A DNA stretch of 29,108 bases from a virus. Position 1 is the stretch's first letter; each line of letters opens with the position of its first letter. Both the position numbers and the translations under genes were made by a program. This document shows positions 15,732-24,256 of the stretch, in pieces. Location of the stretch: IMG/VR virus record IMGVR_UViG_3300021963_005367, positions 1-29,108 of that record. One strand, 5' to 3'. The notes beneath the pieces were generated by a model. That model was not told the origin of the DNA, searched no databases, and saw only the letters and a list, made by a program, of their open reading frames with translations.

Positions 15732-17146
15732 CAAAGCATAAGTTAGGAGTCTGTGTTCCGTACCGAAATAGAGAATTACATCTACAGGAGTTTGTACCCA
15801 AAGTAGGTAAGTACTTGAAAGAACAGGGTATAGACTTTCAGATGTATTTTTGTCATCAAGTAGATGATAAACTATTTAATAGAGGAGCTACAAAGAATAT
15901 AGCTGCAAAACATGCATTCGAAGACGGATGTGATTATATAGTATGGCATGATATTGATATGATCCCGGAAGAAGATTGCGACTATTCGTACCCAGAAAAT
16001 GGACCACGTCATATTGCTACTAAGATTTCACAAATGGATTACCAACTTAAGTATCATGAGTACTTTGGAGGAGCTGTTTTATTTACAAAAGAGCATGTAG
16101 AGGCTACAAACGGGTACTCTAATAACTACTGGGATTGGGGAATGGAAGATGACGACCTCTTTTGGAGATGTCATGTAGAAGGTCTTACACGTATTACGTA
16201 TTTAGGACCTCAAGCATTAAAGCAAAAGTATTGGAGATTTAATGGAGAAGATTCTTATATGAAAATACCTTTTCATAGAGAGATGAGAGGATTGACAACA
16301 GGTAGCCATACTATCTCAATACTAACTAGAGCATTTCAACAACCAGAAAAAAATCCTATCTTTTTATTAGGAGATGCTAATAATAAATACGTAGAATACC
16401 CTATCTTTAGATTACCAGGATATGACTACGGTATCTCCTTTAATAATTCTAGAGCAATGACTTTAACCTTTTGGAATAACTTTGATGCACATAATTACAT
16501 GTGGGTTAAGAGGTATGACAATCAATGGAGCTGGGTTACTGCAGTTATAAATGAAAATACAAAAACCGCTCATTTCTACTTAAATGGAACAGAGGTAGAT
16601 TCTAAAGGAGGTTTTGGAAGTCCTTCTCCGTTAGAGTGGGAAGGTAAATTAAAAAGCTATGGAATTAATTCTGCATACTTAGGTATGACTCCTTCCTTAG
16701 AAGAAGGCAATCCTGTAAAATACTTTAAAGGAGATATAGCTAAAGTATTTGCTTGGAAGCGAGCTTTAAGTCCTGCAGAGGTAGCATCTATGCACTTAAA
16801 TCTACCTAAAGGTGACTTAGTGTTAAATTTAGATGCAGACTATCCTAGAACAACGGTAGAATGTTACGGGGTAGAGGAAAAGGAAGAGACTTTTAAAATA
16901 CCTAATTCAATTATACCTTATAGAGTTGAAGGTAAGTTTAGATGCTTACCACATCCTGATGAAGGAATTGTAAATGGTAGGTTTATAAAAGGAGAGACAA
17001 CAGCAGCTAATGAAAGACGTTATGTACTTCAGATGCAACAAGGAGAAGTTAATTATAAAGAAGACGGAATAAAACAGGTACAGTACACCCTGGTAGAAGA
17101 AAAGAAATTAACTCCTTGGGCTAAAATGTTAAATATAACCCTATGA
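15728..17146 (+). CDS. Second GT7-like glycosyltransferase with inserted LamG domain
   Basis: This is a 472-residue paralogue of the preceding protein. GT7 motifs: VPYRNR (10-15), FNRGATKNIAA (50-60), WHDIDMIP (73-80; DID metal site), YFGGAVLF (112-119) and YWDWGMEDDD (134-143). The LamG-like part spans about 168-360, with FNGEDSYMKIP, HFYLNGTEVDSKG and YFKGDIAKVFAWKRALSPAE. The C-terminal GT7 piece follows: GKFRCLPHPDE (402-412, H409 likely metal ligand), NERRY and KEDGIKQVQYTLV (444-456). Sequence drift between the two paralogues is large, so they probably use different donors or acceptors. The start overlaps the first copy by 4 bases and the stop overlaps the radical SAM gene by 4. No export signal is seen. 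Confidence 0.78.
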   Translation: MTKHKLGVCVPYRNRELHLQEFVPKVGKYLKEQGIDFQMYFCHQVDDKLFNRGATKNIAAKHAFEDGCDYIVWHDIDMIPEEDCDYSYPENGPRHIATKISQMDYQLKYHEYFGGAVLFTKEHVEATNGYSNNYWDWGMEDDDLFWRCHVEGLTRITYLGPQALKQKYWRFNGEDSYMKIPFHREMRGLTTGSHTISILTRAFQQPEKNPIFLLGDANNKYVEYPIFRLPGYDYGISFNNSRAMTLTFWNNFDAHNYMWVKRYDNQWSWVTAVINENTKTAHFYLNGTEVDSKGGFGSPSPLEWEGKLKSYGINSAYLGMTPSLEEGNPVKYFKGDIAKVFAWKRALSPAEVASMHLNLPKGDLVLNLDADYPRTTVECYGVEEKEETFKIPNSIIPYRVEGKFRCLPHPDEGIVNGRFIKGETTAANERRYVLQMQQGEVNYKEDGIKQVQYTLVEEKKLTPWAKMLNITL

Positions 17147-18540
17147 GTTTACAAGAAGTAAAAAATAAATTAGACGGAGTAGGATGCGGTTTTTGTTTAG
17201 CAAAATGGACACAAGTTACTATGCATTTAGGAATGGGTATGACGCATTCATGTCACCACCCTTCCCCTCATAAGATACCGTTAAAAGAAGTAGAAAGAAA
17301 TCCTTCAGCATTACATAACACTTCCTACAAGAAACAGAAGCGAAGAGAAATGCTAGAAGGTAAGAAACCAGAAGAGTGTAACTATTGCTGGAAAGTAGAA
17401 GAGAGTTCTAATTCCTTTTCTGATAGAGTCTTTAAATCTTCAGAACCTTGGTCAATAGATCAGTTCGAAAAAATAAAAGAAAGCCACTGGAGGGAAGATT
17501 TTAACCCTAGATATGTAGAGGTATCTTTCTCAAATACCTGTAACTTCAAGTGTGCTTATTGTGGGCCACAGTATTCATCCAAATGGGTAGAAGAGATTGA
17601 GAAACACGGGGCATACCCAACTAGCTACAATTTTAACGACATTAGCAATATACAGGCAAGAGGAGAGATGCCGTATAAACATTCTGAACTAAATCCATAT
17701 GTAGAAGCATTTTGGAAATGGTGGCCGGACTTATACAAGGACTTACATACCTTTAGAATTACCGGAGGAGAGCCTCTATTATCTAAAGATACTTTTAAGG
17801 TATTGGAATACATACAAGACCATCATCATAAGAATCCAAACTTATCTCTTTCTATAAACTCTAATCTTGGTGTTCCGGATAATCTTATAGATAAGTTTAT
17901 TGAGATTGCTAAAGACCTTTGTGAGAATGATAAAGTAAGAGAACTTACCATATTCACTTCAGTAGAAGCTAAGGGGGCACAAGCAGAGTATACTAGGTAC
18001 GGGTTAGAGTATGATAGGTTCTGGGCTAATGTAGATAAGATTTTAACTGCTTTACCGAAAGTGACTATCAACATTATGGCAACATTCAATGCACTTTCTG
18101 TATTTAGTTATGATGAGTTAATAGATAAGACTTTTGAAATGAAAAAGAAACATGCTAATGGACAGAGGTATTGGGTATCTGCTTTACAGTTAGATACATC
18201 GTACTTGAGATGGCCTACACATCTTTCCGTAAAGATACTAGAACCAAAACATAAAACTTTAATTTTGAAGTCTGCAGAAAAAGCACTATATTATGGTATC
18301 AAAGAATTTACTAACGACAATTACGGTTTTTCTAACGTAGAAATTCAAAAGATAAAACGAATATACGACTACGCTATTTCTGAAGGGGATTTTAACTTAG
18401 ATCAGAATAGAAAGGATTTTGTAATATTTGTAGACGAATTAGATAAACGAAGAGGTACAAACTTCTTAGAAACATTCCCAGAACTAAAAGAGTTTTATGC
18501 TAAAATTAAAAACAGGAGAACCGTGGGTATTTTGGCCTAG
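17143..18540 (+). CDS. Twitch-type radical SAM protein 1
   Basis: This 465-residue protein is a radical SAM enzyme with the CX3CX2C cluster motif CNFKCAYC (C133, C137, C140) and a SAM-binding TGGEP (207-211). A cysteine set precedes the core (C18, C37, C79, C82) around SCHHPSPHKIPLKEV. This SPASM-like arrangement placed before the core is known from twitch-domain radical SAM proteins of phages, whose function is not established. A long helical C-terminal part follows (about 330-465). Its four N-terminal cysteines have exactly the same spacing as those of the gene at 19081. The ATG overlaps the preceding stop by 4 bases. The substrate is unknown; a peptide, a sugar or a sugar-nucleotide are all possible. 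Confidence 0.82.
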   Translation: MSLQEVKNKLDGVGCGFCLAKWTQVTMHLGMGMTHSCHHPSPHKIPLKEVERNPSALHNTSYKKQKRREMLEGKKPEECNYCWKVEESSNSFSDRVFKSSEPWSIDQFEKIKESHWREDFNPRYVEVSFSNTCNFKCAYCGPQYSSKWVEEIEKHGAYPTSYNFNDISNIQARGEMPYKHSELNPYVEAFWKWWPDLYKDLHTFRITGGEPLLSKDTFKVLEYIQDHHHKNPNLSLSINSNLGVPDNLIDKFIEIAKDLCENDKVRELTIFTSVEAKGAQAEYTRYGLEYDRFWANVDKILTALPKVTINIMATFNALSVFSYDELIDKTFEMKKKHANGQRYWVSALQLDTSYLRWPTHLSVKILEPKHKTLILKSAEKALYYGIKEFTNDNYGFSNVEIQKIKRIYDYAISEGDFNLDQNRKDFVIFVDELDKRRGTNFLETFPELKEFYAKIKNRRTVGILA

Positions 18541-19081
18541 CAGTATTTGCGACACCTTCCCAGAAAATCCAGCAAATAAAATACTAAGAGGAGATTGTTA
18601 TTTTGAGTTTGACCTTAGATTTACTTTAAGAGAAGAACCTACAGAAAGAAAAACAATATTTGCTTTACTCCCTAAATATACAGGATTAGATATCCATTCA
18701 GAAGGAATGGTTTTTGCATATACGACAGAAGAAGAGACTTCATATATGAACCTACCTTCTTTAATTAAGGTAGGAGAAGAGGTGTTACTGACAGTAGAAC
18801 ACCAACCAAATAAGTATTTAAGAATATTTATTAATAAGGAATTAATTGAAGAGATTAATTTAGATAATAAGGTTTTTGGTTTAGATAATAGCCCGCATAT
18901 TATATTTGGCGCAGGTAATTTTCCTAAAAATAACTTCAACCTAAATTATACAAGTTTAGATCTTCATGAATTTATATTAAAAGGAATAACAGGAGTATTA
19001 TCTCATCATAACTTTGAAGAGTTTATATTTGATAAGTCTGTTGATATTTCCGGTAACCTAAATTTTATACATAAATTATAA
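18497..19081 (+). CDS. Stand-alone LamG-like lectin protein
   Basis: This 194-residue protein reads as a laminin-G/concanavalin A-like jelly-roll. Visible strands include YFEFDLRFTLRE, KTIFALLP, GMVFAYTTEEE, EEVLLTVEHQPNKYLRIFIN with a KEL turn, and SLDLHEFILKG. It has no signal peptide and no enzymatic motif. The ATG at 18497 lies inside the preceding radical SAM gene, giving a 44-base overlap, the largest in the cassette. The GTG at 18523, which has a good AGGAG upstream, is out of frame and cannot be the start. The stop shares a base with the next ATG (TAATG). It has the same kind of fold as the inserts in the two GT7-like enzymes. It may be a detached glycan-binding subunit of the radical SAM pair. 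Confidence 0.62.
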   Translation: MLKLKTGEPWVFWPSSICDTFPENPANKILRGDCYFEFDLRFTLREEPTERKTIFALLPKYTGLDIHSEGMVFAYTTEEETSYMNLPSLIKVGEEVLLTVEHQPNKYLRIFINKELIEEINLDNKVFGLDNSPHIIFGAGNFPKNNFNLNYTSLDLHEFILKGITGVLSHHNFEEFIFDKSVDISGNLNFIHKL

Positions 19082-20703
19082 TGGGAGTTTTCGCAAAAAA
19101 GGACGAGGAGTCGTTCCAAGAATATAGAGAAAGGGTTATTAATAAACTATCCCAATCTTTTTGTGGTGCTAAATGGTACAATGCTACCATCTGGCTAGGT
19201 AACGGTACAACAGCAAGTTGTCATCACCCACCCGCACATAAAATACCTTTAGAGGAAGTAGCTAAATCTTATAAAGCAATTCACAACACAACCTACAAGA
19301 AGGCCATCCGTAAGCAAATGATGGAAGGTGAAAGACCTAAGGAATGTGAATACTGCTGGAAGATAGAGGATTTAGGTCCTGATAAAGTATCTGATAGAGT
19401 CTACAAATCAGTTATATATACAGACGAAGAGTTAAAACAAGCTAGAACAGAATTAGGATATACAGAAGACGTAGATTTAAAGACACTAGAGATTGCTTTT
19501 GACCCTAATTGTAATTTTGGCTGCTCATACTGTAATGCTTCTTTTTCAACTACTTGGCAAAACGATATTAAGAAGTTCGGTCCATATCAGAATCTAGTAT
19601 CTGATGGAGCTGGAGCTTTTCAACATGATGGAAGACATGCGATGCCGTATGGTAGAAAGAACGAAGGTAACCCTTACATAGAAGCCTTTTGGAAATGGTG
19701 GGAAGGAGAGCTACAATACTCCTTAAGGGAATTAAGAGTAACAGGAGGTGAACCAACTATGTCTCCAGACTTCTGGAAGTTGATGGATTGGTGGAAACGC
19801 AACCCTCAATGTGAAGTTCCTTTTGCAGTAAATTCAAACTTAGGACAGAAGAAAGAATTATTAGATGCTCTTATAGAATCTACTCATAGTTTTAAAGAAT
19901 TTAACCTTTATACTTCCTGTGAGGCTACTGGATTACAGGCTGAGTATATTAGATACGGACTTGAGTGGAAGACTTGGCTACAGAATATGTATCGAGTTAA
20001 CGAAGAAGCAAATGTAAAGTCTGTAAACGTAATGATGACTATAAACGGATTATGTTTATTTTCAATCACAGAGTTTATGGATGAGATGTTAAAGTTAAAA
20101 GCAAAGCATGGAGCTCATGCAGCTATTATGTCTTTTAATATATTACGTTTTCCTTCCTTCCAGTCAATAGTAACACTTCCTGTTTATATTAGAATGGAAA
20201 GAGCAGCTCATATTGAAAAGTGGTTAGAAGAAAACTGGAAAGGAGGTTCTAACGGACTACTTGATATGGAAAGAGACGGTATCCTTAGAATGATTGAATA
20301 TATCAAACAAGTAGATACAGGTCATGCTTTTACTTCATCGTTAGAAAGTAGAGAAAGAGATTTTAAATCTTTCTACGCCCAGTACGATGTTAGACGAAAC
20401 AAAGATATTTTAGCTGCATTCCCAGAAATTAAAAGATGGTGGGATTCTATACCAGAAACTAAATTAGATGCACTTAAAGAAGTAATAGACGGAGATGATG
20501 CTAAATCGAATAGATACGTTCACGATGTTTTAAAGAAAGCTAAGGAAGAGGGCTGGGTACTTAATCCACAATGGCATAACCCAGGATCACAAGAGTACAT
20601 TGAACCAGATAATCAACAGCAAGATGATATGATTGATTTAATTGACTTGCTAAAGAAGGAATCTGATCCAAAAGGACCAGGTATAAAACACAAGTTAATA
20701 TGA
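19081..20703 (+). CDS. Twitch-type radical SAM protein 2
   Basis: This 540-residue protein has the CX3CX2C motif CNFGCSYC (C144, C148, C151) and TGGEP near 221-225. The N-terminal cysteines C28, C47, C89 and C92 keep exactly the spacing of the gene at 17143 (19, 42 and 3), and SCHHPPAHKIPLEEV matches that gene's SCHHPSPHKIPLKEV. The two are therefore paralogues from a local duplication. A further ~70 residues at the C-terminus are rich in charged residues (DAKSNRYVHDVLKKAKEEGW) and absent from the first copy. It shares one base with the LamG gene upstream and overlaps the next gene by 4. The substrate is unknown. Confidence 0.82.
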   Translation: MGVFAKKDEESFQEYRERVINKLSQSFCGAKWYNATIWLGNGTTASCHHPPAHKIPLEEVAKSYKAIHNTTYKKAIRKQMMEGERPKECEYCWKIEDLGPDKVSDRVYKSVIYTDEELKQARTELGYTEDVDLKTLEIAFDPNCNFGCSYCNASFSTTWQNDIKKFGPYQNLVSDGAGAFQHDGRHAMPYGRKNEGNPYIEAFWKWWEGELQYSLRELRVTGGEPTMSPDFWKLMDWWKRNPQCEVPFAVNSNLGQKKELLDALIESTHSFKEFNLYTSCEATGLQAEYIRYGLEWKTWLQNMYRVNEEANVKSVNVMMTINGLCLFSITEFMDEMLKLKAKHGAHAAIMSFNILRFPSFQSIVTLPVYIRMERAAHIEKWLEENWKGGSNGLLDMERDGILRMIEYIKQVDTGHAFTSSLESRERDFKSFYAQYDVRRNKDILAAFPEIKRWWDSIPETKLDALKEVIDGDDAKSNRYVHDVLKKAKEEGWVLNPQWHNPGSQEYIEPDNQQQDDMIDLIDLLKKESDPKGPGIKHKLI

Positions 20704-22046
20704 AATTCGCATTCGACAAGTATGTAGACTTAGAGGAATATCCGAACCCTTACCCTCTTCCAAATGGAATGGTAGGAGCAGAAGACTTACCTAGAACCTA
20801 TAATGAACTATCTAAATATAATGTTTACGGTTTTCTTTTTAAAAAACACTTAGATTACCAAGAACACCATTTTGGACATGATACTGTAGATAACCTTATA
20901 AAGGGTTCTGAAAAGTTTATGTATTCAATTTTATTGAGAGATAAAACTACTTTCCACAAATTAAGTGATGAAAAGTATTACAAACTTAGTGATAAAATTG
21001 TTAAAGCAGTACAACAAAAACAAGGAGCAATATTACTTAGTCACTTATTCGAAGGAGATTTTAAGAAAAGAGATTATAATGAAGTTGATGCTATTAATCA
21101 ATTTGCACTAAAGTATAATTTTAAGAAAGAGGATATACTAGTACTTTCTAATAACCTAAAATGGAATTACGAAGAACCAGAAAATGCTCTCTTTACAGTA
21201 CGAACCTGTAACTACTTTTTACTTAACCCGTGGTTTATAAAAGAAGACCTTTTAGATGGAGGTAATGATCAATTCTTTCGAATTGGATTTGAAGATAAAA
21301 GAAGGTACATCGGAGCGTACCCAAAACCTAAAAGATTTCTTTCTTTAAATAGAAGACCTAGAACCCATAGGATTGTACTCTTTACAGAGATAGCAAAGAA
21401 CCCACAACTACGAGATACATCAGTACTGAGTATGGGAAAACGTAGCTTAGATCCTAATCAAGACTTAGATAAAGACCATTGGGCTAGAACATATAATAAT
21501 CCCTGGATGACTTTATACGATGCTTTTGTAGCAGATAACTATAAGCATGATAAAAAAGCAGGAATGGAGTTCCTTAATAACTATAATAATAATGAAGATT
21601 ATTTTGTAGATTCTAATTTAGAATATAACCTAGCATTTAATTTAAACGAAACACTCCACTTAAATACATTTGTAAACGTATTTACAGAAACTTTATTTGA
21701 AGAAGATACTATCTTCCTATCAGAGAAAATTTTTAAACCTATATACTGTTTACAGCCTTTTATAGTATTTGGTAACCCCGGTACTCTGGAAGAGTTGCAA
21801 AAGTTAGGTTTTAAGACATTTGGAGAATTTTGGGATGAGTCTTATGATCAAGAAATATCTTTTACAAAGAGATTAGAAAAGATTATGGATATTATGAAAG
21901 ATCTAGCTAACAAAACTCACGGAGAGTTGTTACAGATGACACGAGAAATGTCTCACATACTTGAACACAACTATACACATATGATACAAGCTAGTAGAGC
22001 AGAAGTATTTACATTAAAACAAACATTAAATGAGCAATTCAGTTAA
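20700..22046 (+). CDS. Putative glycosyltransferase (FLSEKIFKPI family)
   Basis: This 448-residue protein contains IFLSEKIFKPIYCLQPFIVF followed by GNPGTLEEL (about 338-366). The segment resembles the nucleotide-sugar binding end of GT10-like fucosyltransferases, where [FY]xTEK[IL]xxxxxxxxPI is conserved. Proteins with an SEK-[TI]-[FW]-[KR]-PI...QPF[IV]...G-x-PG-[TS]-L signature are common and unassigned in aquatic phages. An earlier RFLSLNRRPRTHR stretch (about 217-229) would suit a loop that binds phosphates. It has no membrane segment. Its start overlaps radical SAM 2 by 4 bases and its end overlaps radical SAM 3 by 17. The glycosyltransferase call is moderate. Confidence 0.5.
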   Translation: MKFAFDKYVDLEEYPNPYPLPNGMVGAEDLPRTYNELSKYNVYGFLFKKHLDYQEHHFGHDTVDNLIKGSEKFMYSILLRDKTTFHKLSDEKYYKLSDKIVKAVQQKQGAILLSHLFEGDFKKRDYNEVDAINQFALKYNFKKEDILVLSNNLKWNYEEPENALFTVRTCNYFLLNPWFIKEDLLDGGNDQFFRIGFEDKRRYIGAYPKPKRFLSLNRRPRTHRIVLFTEIAKNPQLRDTSVLSMGKRSLDPNQDLDKDHWARTYNNPWMTLYDAFVADNYKHDKKAGMEFLNNYNNNEDYFVDSNLEYNLAFNLNETLHLNTFVNVFTETLFEEDTIFLSEKIFKPIYCLQPFIVFGNPGTLEELQKLGFKTFGEFWDESYDQEISFTKRLEKIMDIMKDLANKTHGELLQMTREMSHILEHNYTHMIQASRAEVFTLKQTLNEQFS

Positions 22047-23304
22047 AGATTATAAAAAATCAGAACATTTCTGCTCTGCACTATGGATGCACCTACATGT
22101 AGTAAACGACGGTAGAACATATCCATGTTGTATGACTCCTATAGATAACCAATCTACTCTAGGTAACGTAAACAATAATTCCTTATTTGAAATCATGAAT
22201 AGCGATAAAGCTAAGTCGATGAGAAAAGGAATGCTAGAAGGTAAACCACTTCCTTCTTCTTGTTCACGTTGTGTAAGTAAAGAGAAGTCCGGAATGGGTA
22301 GTATGCGAATCGGAATGAATGATCATTGGTTTGATGAAGTTGAAGACCTAGTTGAAAATACAAACGAAGATGGAAGTATAGATGAGTTGAGATTACTATA
22401 CTGGGACTTTAGATTTAGTAATTACTGTAACCTAGCATGTAGAACCTGCTCACCTTTATTCAGTACAGCATGGACTAAAGATTTTGTACAGGTGTTTGGA
22501 GACAAGTCTGAACACTTAGGATTGATTAACTTAGATGGAGCTAATACGTTTTGGGATAATATTGAAGAGACTATTCATACAGCTAAAGAAATTCACTTTG
22601 CAGGAGGAGAACCTTTAATTATGCCAGAACATTGGAAGCTTATTGAGATGCTTGAAGAGCGAAACCTGTACGATGTTAAGTTAAAGTACTCTACTAATGC
22701 TACAATGTTAGAGAATAAAGGTAGAAATATAATTGATATTTGGAAAAAATTTAAACACGTACATTTAAGTTTATCTATAGACGGTACAGGAGATCTTTTT
22801 GAGTTAGTTAGACACAACGGTAAATGGGCTAAAACAAGAGAGAATTTAATAAAGATAAATGAAGCAGGTATTGACTTTTGGTTACATCCAACGATTAGCC
22901 TTTTAAATATATTTAGAATAGATCAAATGCATAAAGAGTTTTTCGATATGGGTTTAATACCTATTCATAAAAAACCTCACGAAAAATATCCTTTCGACCC
23001 TAGTCACTACTTTACAAGTAGGTTTCATATTAACCCTGTCTTCTTCCCTATGTATTATGCGTTAGAGACTCTACCTAAAGAACTGAAAGAATTGGCAACT
23101 GAGAAGATAACTAAGTACGGTAGAAGTATGGAAGCTAAATACGGTATTCCTTTTTCTGGATGGGAATCTTTATTAGATATTATGAATAAGAAAGAAGGTA
23201 ATCCTGAATTTTTTAAACGATTTATAACAGTAACAAAAGACCTAGATAAAGTTAGAAACCAGGACTTCTTAAAACTTAACCCAGAATTCAAGCCTTACTT
23301 TTAA
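22030..23304 (+). CDS. Twitch-type radical SAM protein 3
   Basis: This 424-residue protein has the core motif CNLACRTC (C133, C137, C140) and an AGGEPL segment near 195-200. The N-terminal half carries a more typical SPASM-like set: FCSALWMHLHVVNDGRTYPC (C15, C33), then C34, LGN (44-46), an SLFEIMNSDK segment, and a CSRC pair (C78, C81). The His-rich CHHP motif of the other two is absent here, so this copy is more distant and probably acts on a different substrate. A SLSIDGTGDLFE strand and NEAGIDFWLHPTISLLN follow, as in twitch members. Its start lies within the preceding gene (17-base overlap). The C-terminus overlaps the SGNH gene by one base. Confidence 0.83.
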   Translation: MSNSVKDYKKSEHFCSALWMHLHVVNDGRTYPCCMTPIDNQSTLGNVNNNSLFEIMNSDKAKSMRKGMLEGKPLPSSCSRCVSKEKSGMGSMRIGMNDHWFDEVEDLVENTNEDGSIDELRLLYWDFRFSNYCNLACRTCSPLFSTAWTKDFVQVFGDKSEHLGLINLDGANTFWDNIEETIHTAKEIHFAGGEPLIMPEHWKLIEMLEERNLYDVKLKYSTNATMLENKGRNIIDIWKKFKHVHLSLSIDGTGDLFELVRHNGKWAKTRENLIKINEAGIDFWLHPTISLLNIFRIDQMHKEFFDMGLIPIHKKPHEKYPFDPSHYFTSRFHINPVFFPMYYALETLPKELKELATEKITKYGRSMEAKYGIPFSGWESLLDIMNKKEGNPEFFKRFITVTKDLDKVRNQDFLKLNPEFKPYF

Positions 23305-24230
23305 TGAAAGATATAATTTGGAAGATAGATACAGTAAAAGACTTCTGTGAAATAATGAGACAGGAGTATAAAACTGTTATGACTTTAGACCCATGGGCAG
23401 ATGGAGCATTAAACAGATACACTGCATTTACTTCCTATTCTGAACAAACTCAAGCGATAAAAGCAATTGAAGATAAAAAAACACGATTAAAGTTTGAAGA
23501 TGTAAGGTATTATATAAACGATTATGCAGCTAGAGGAGATTGGAGTATAAACACACCTCATTCAGACCATTTAAAAATAGCTGTATTTGGATGTAGTTTT
23601 ACATTCGGGGTGGGTATTGATGAAGAAGGAACTTGGCATGCTCAAGTAAAGAATCTACTAAAATCAGATAAACCTATACAGCTAATCAACCTAGGATACC
23701 CAGGAGGTAGTATAGCTAAGTGTTTGAAGTTGTTTAAGTATCTTACAGATGTGTACTCAATCGATATTGCGATCTTTTTATTACCAACTCATTGGCGAGA
23801 TGAATATCCAGAGCATACTAATAAGTTAGGAACAAACTACCACAACCTTATACCAAATGTAAATCCACATCTTTTACAACACAAGTGGGAACAGTATTAT
23901 ATGTACGCTACAGAAGAAACTCAGATATACAATGCAGTACGTTCTGTTTCACATATTGATGCAATCGCACAATCCAAGAATATAGAAACCTACTTTAGTA
24001 CATGGGATTTTCCTTTACATAGTTATTTAAAAACAAACTACTTAACTAAAAAACAAACACTTCCTTATTATGAATTTTTAGAAAATCATAAAGGAATTAA
24101 AGACGGGTTTGCTAGAGATGGAAATCATCCCGGTCCTTTAAGTAATGAGCACTTTGCTAATCAAATTTTAGAACACTTAACTACTTTTTCTGAAAAGAGA
24201 ACAGCTAATAAACCTACTAAACTAATTTAA
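23304..24230 (+). CDS. SGNH/GDSL-type hydrolase-like protein
   Basis: This 308-residue protein has an N-terminal helical region and then an SGNH hydrolase domain. Block I is VFGCSFTFGVG (94-104), where S98 takes the place of the GDS nucleophile. Block II is likely NLGYPGGS (129-136). Block V is ARDGNHPGPLSNEHF (270-284), with D272 and H275 completing the triad. The usual aspartate of GDSL is replaced by cysteine (GCSF), a change seen in other members. Such enzymes in glycan clusters often act as O-acetyl esterases or acyltransferases. No signal peptide is evident, so a cytoplasmic role or phage delivery is possible. It is the last gene before the next TATTTAT motif. Confidence 0.72.
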   Translation: MKDIIWKIDTVKDFCEIMRQEYKTVMTLDPWADGALNRYTAFTSYSEQTQAIKAIEDKKTRLKFEDVRYYINDYAARGDWSINTPHSDHLKIAVFGCSFTFGVGIDEEGTWHAQVKNLLKSDKPIQLINLGYPGGSIAKCLKLFKYLTDVYSIDIAIFLLPTHWRDEYPEHTNKLGTNYHNLIPNVNPHLLQHKWEQYYMYATEETQIYNAVRSVSHIDAIAQSKNIETYFSTWDFPLHSYLKTNYLTKKQTLPYYEFLENHKGIKDGFARDGNHPGPLSNEHFANQILEHLTTFSEKRTANKPTKLI

Positions 24231-24232
24231 TC

Positions 24233-24243
24233 TATTTATATAA
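24233..24243 (+). promoter_or_regulatory. Putative late-promoter motif TATTTATATAA inside the cassette
   Basis: TATTTATATAA starts two bases after the SGNH stop and ends 13 bases before the ATG at 24257. It is the only motif copy in a gap within the glycan cassette. It splits that cassette into 11708-24230 and 24257-26834. Function is inferred from recurrence. Confidence 0.45.
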
Positions 24244-24256
24244 AAATACTTAAGAA

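Noticed and set aside
18825-18834. TATTTATTAA like the putative late promoters (another at 4380-4389)
   Set aside because: Both copies lie inside well-supported coding sequence with no gene starting nearby; treated as chance matches and as a caution for the motif claim.
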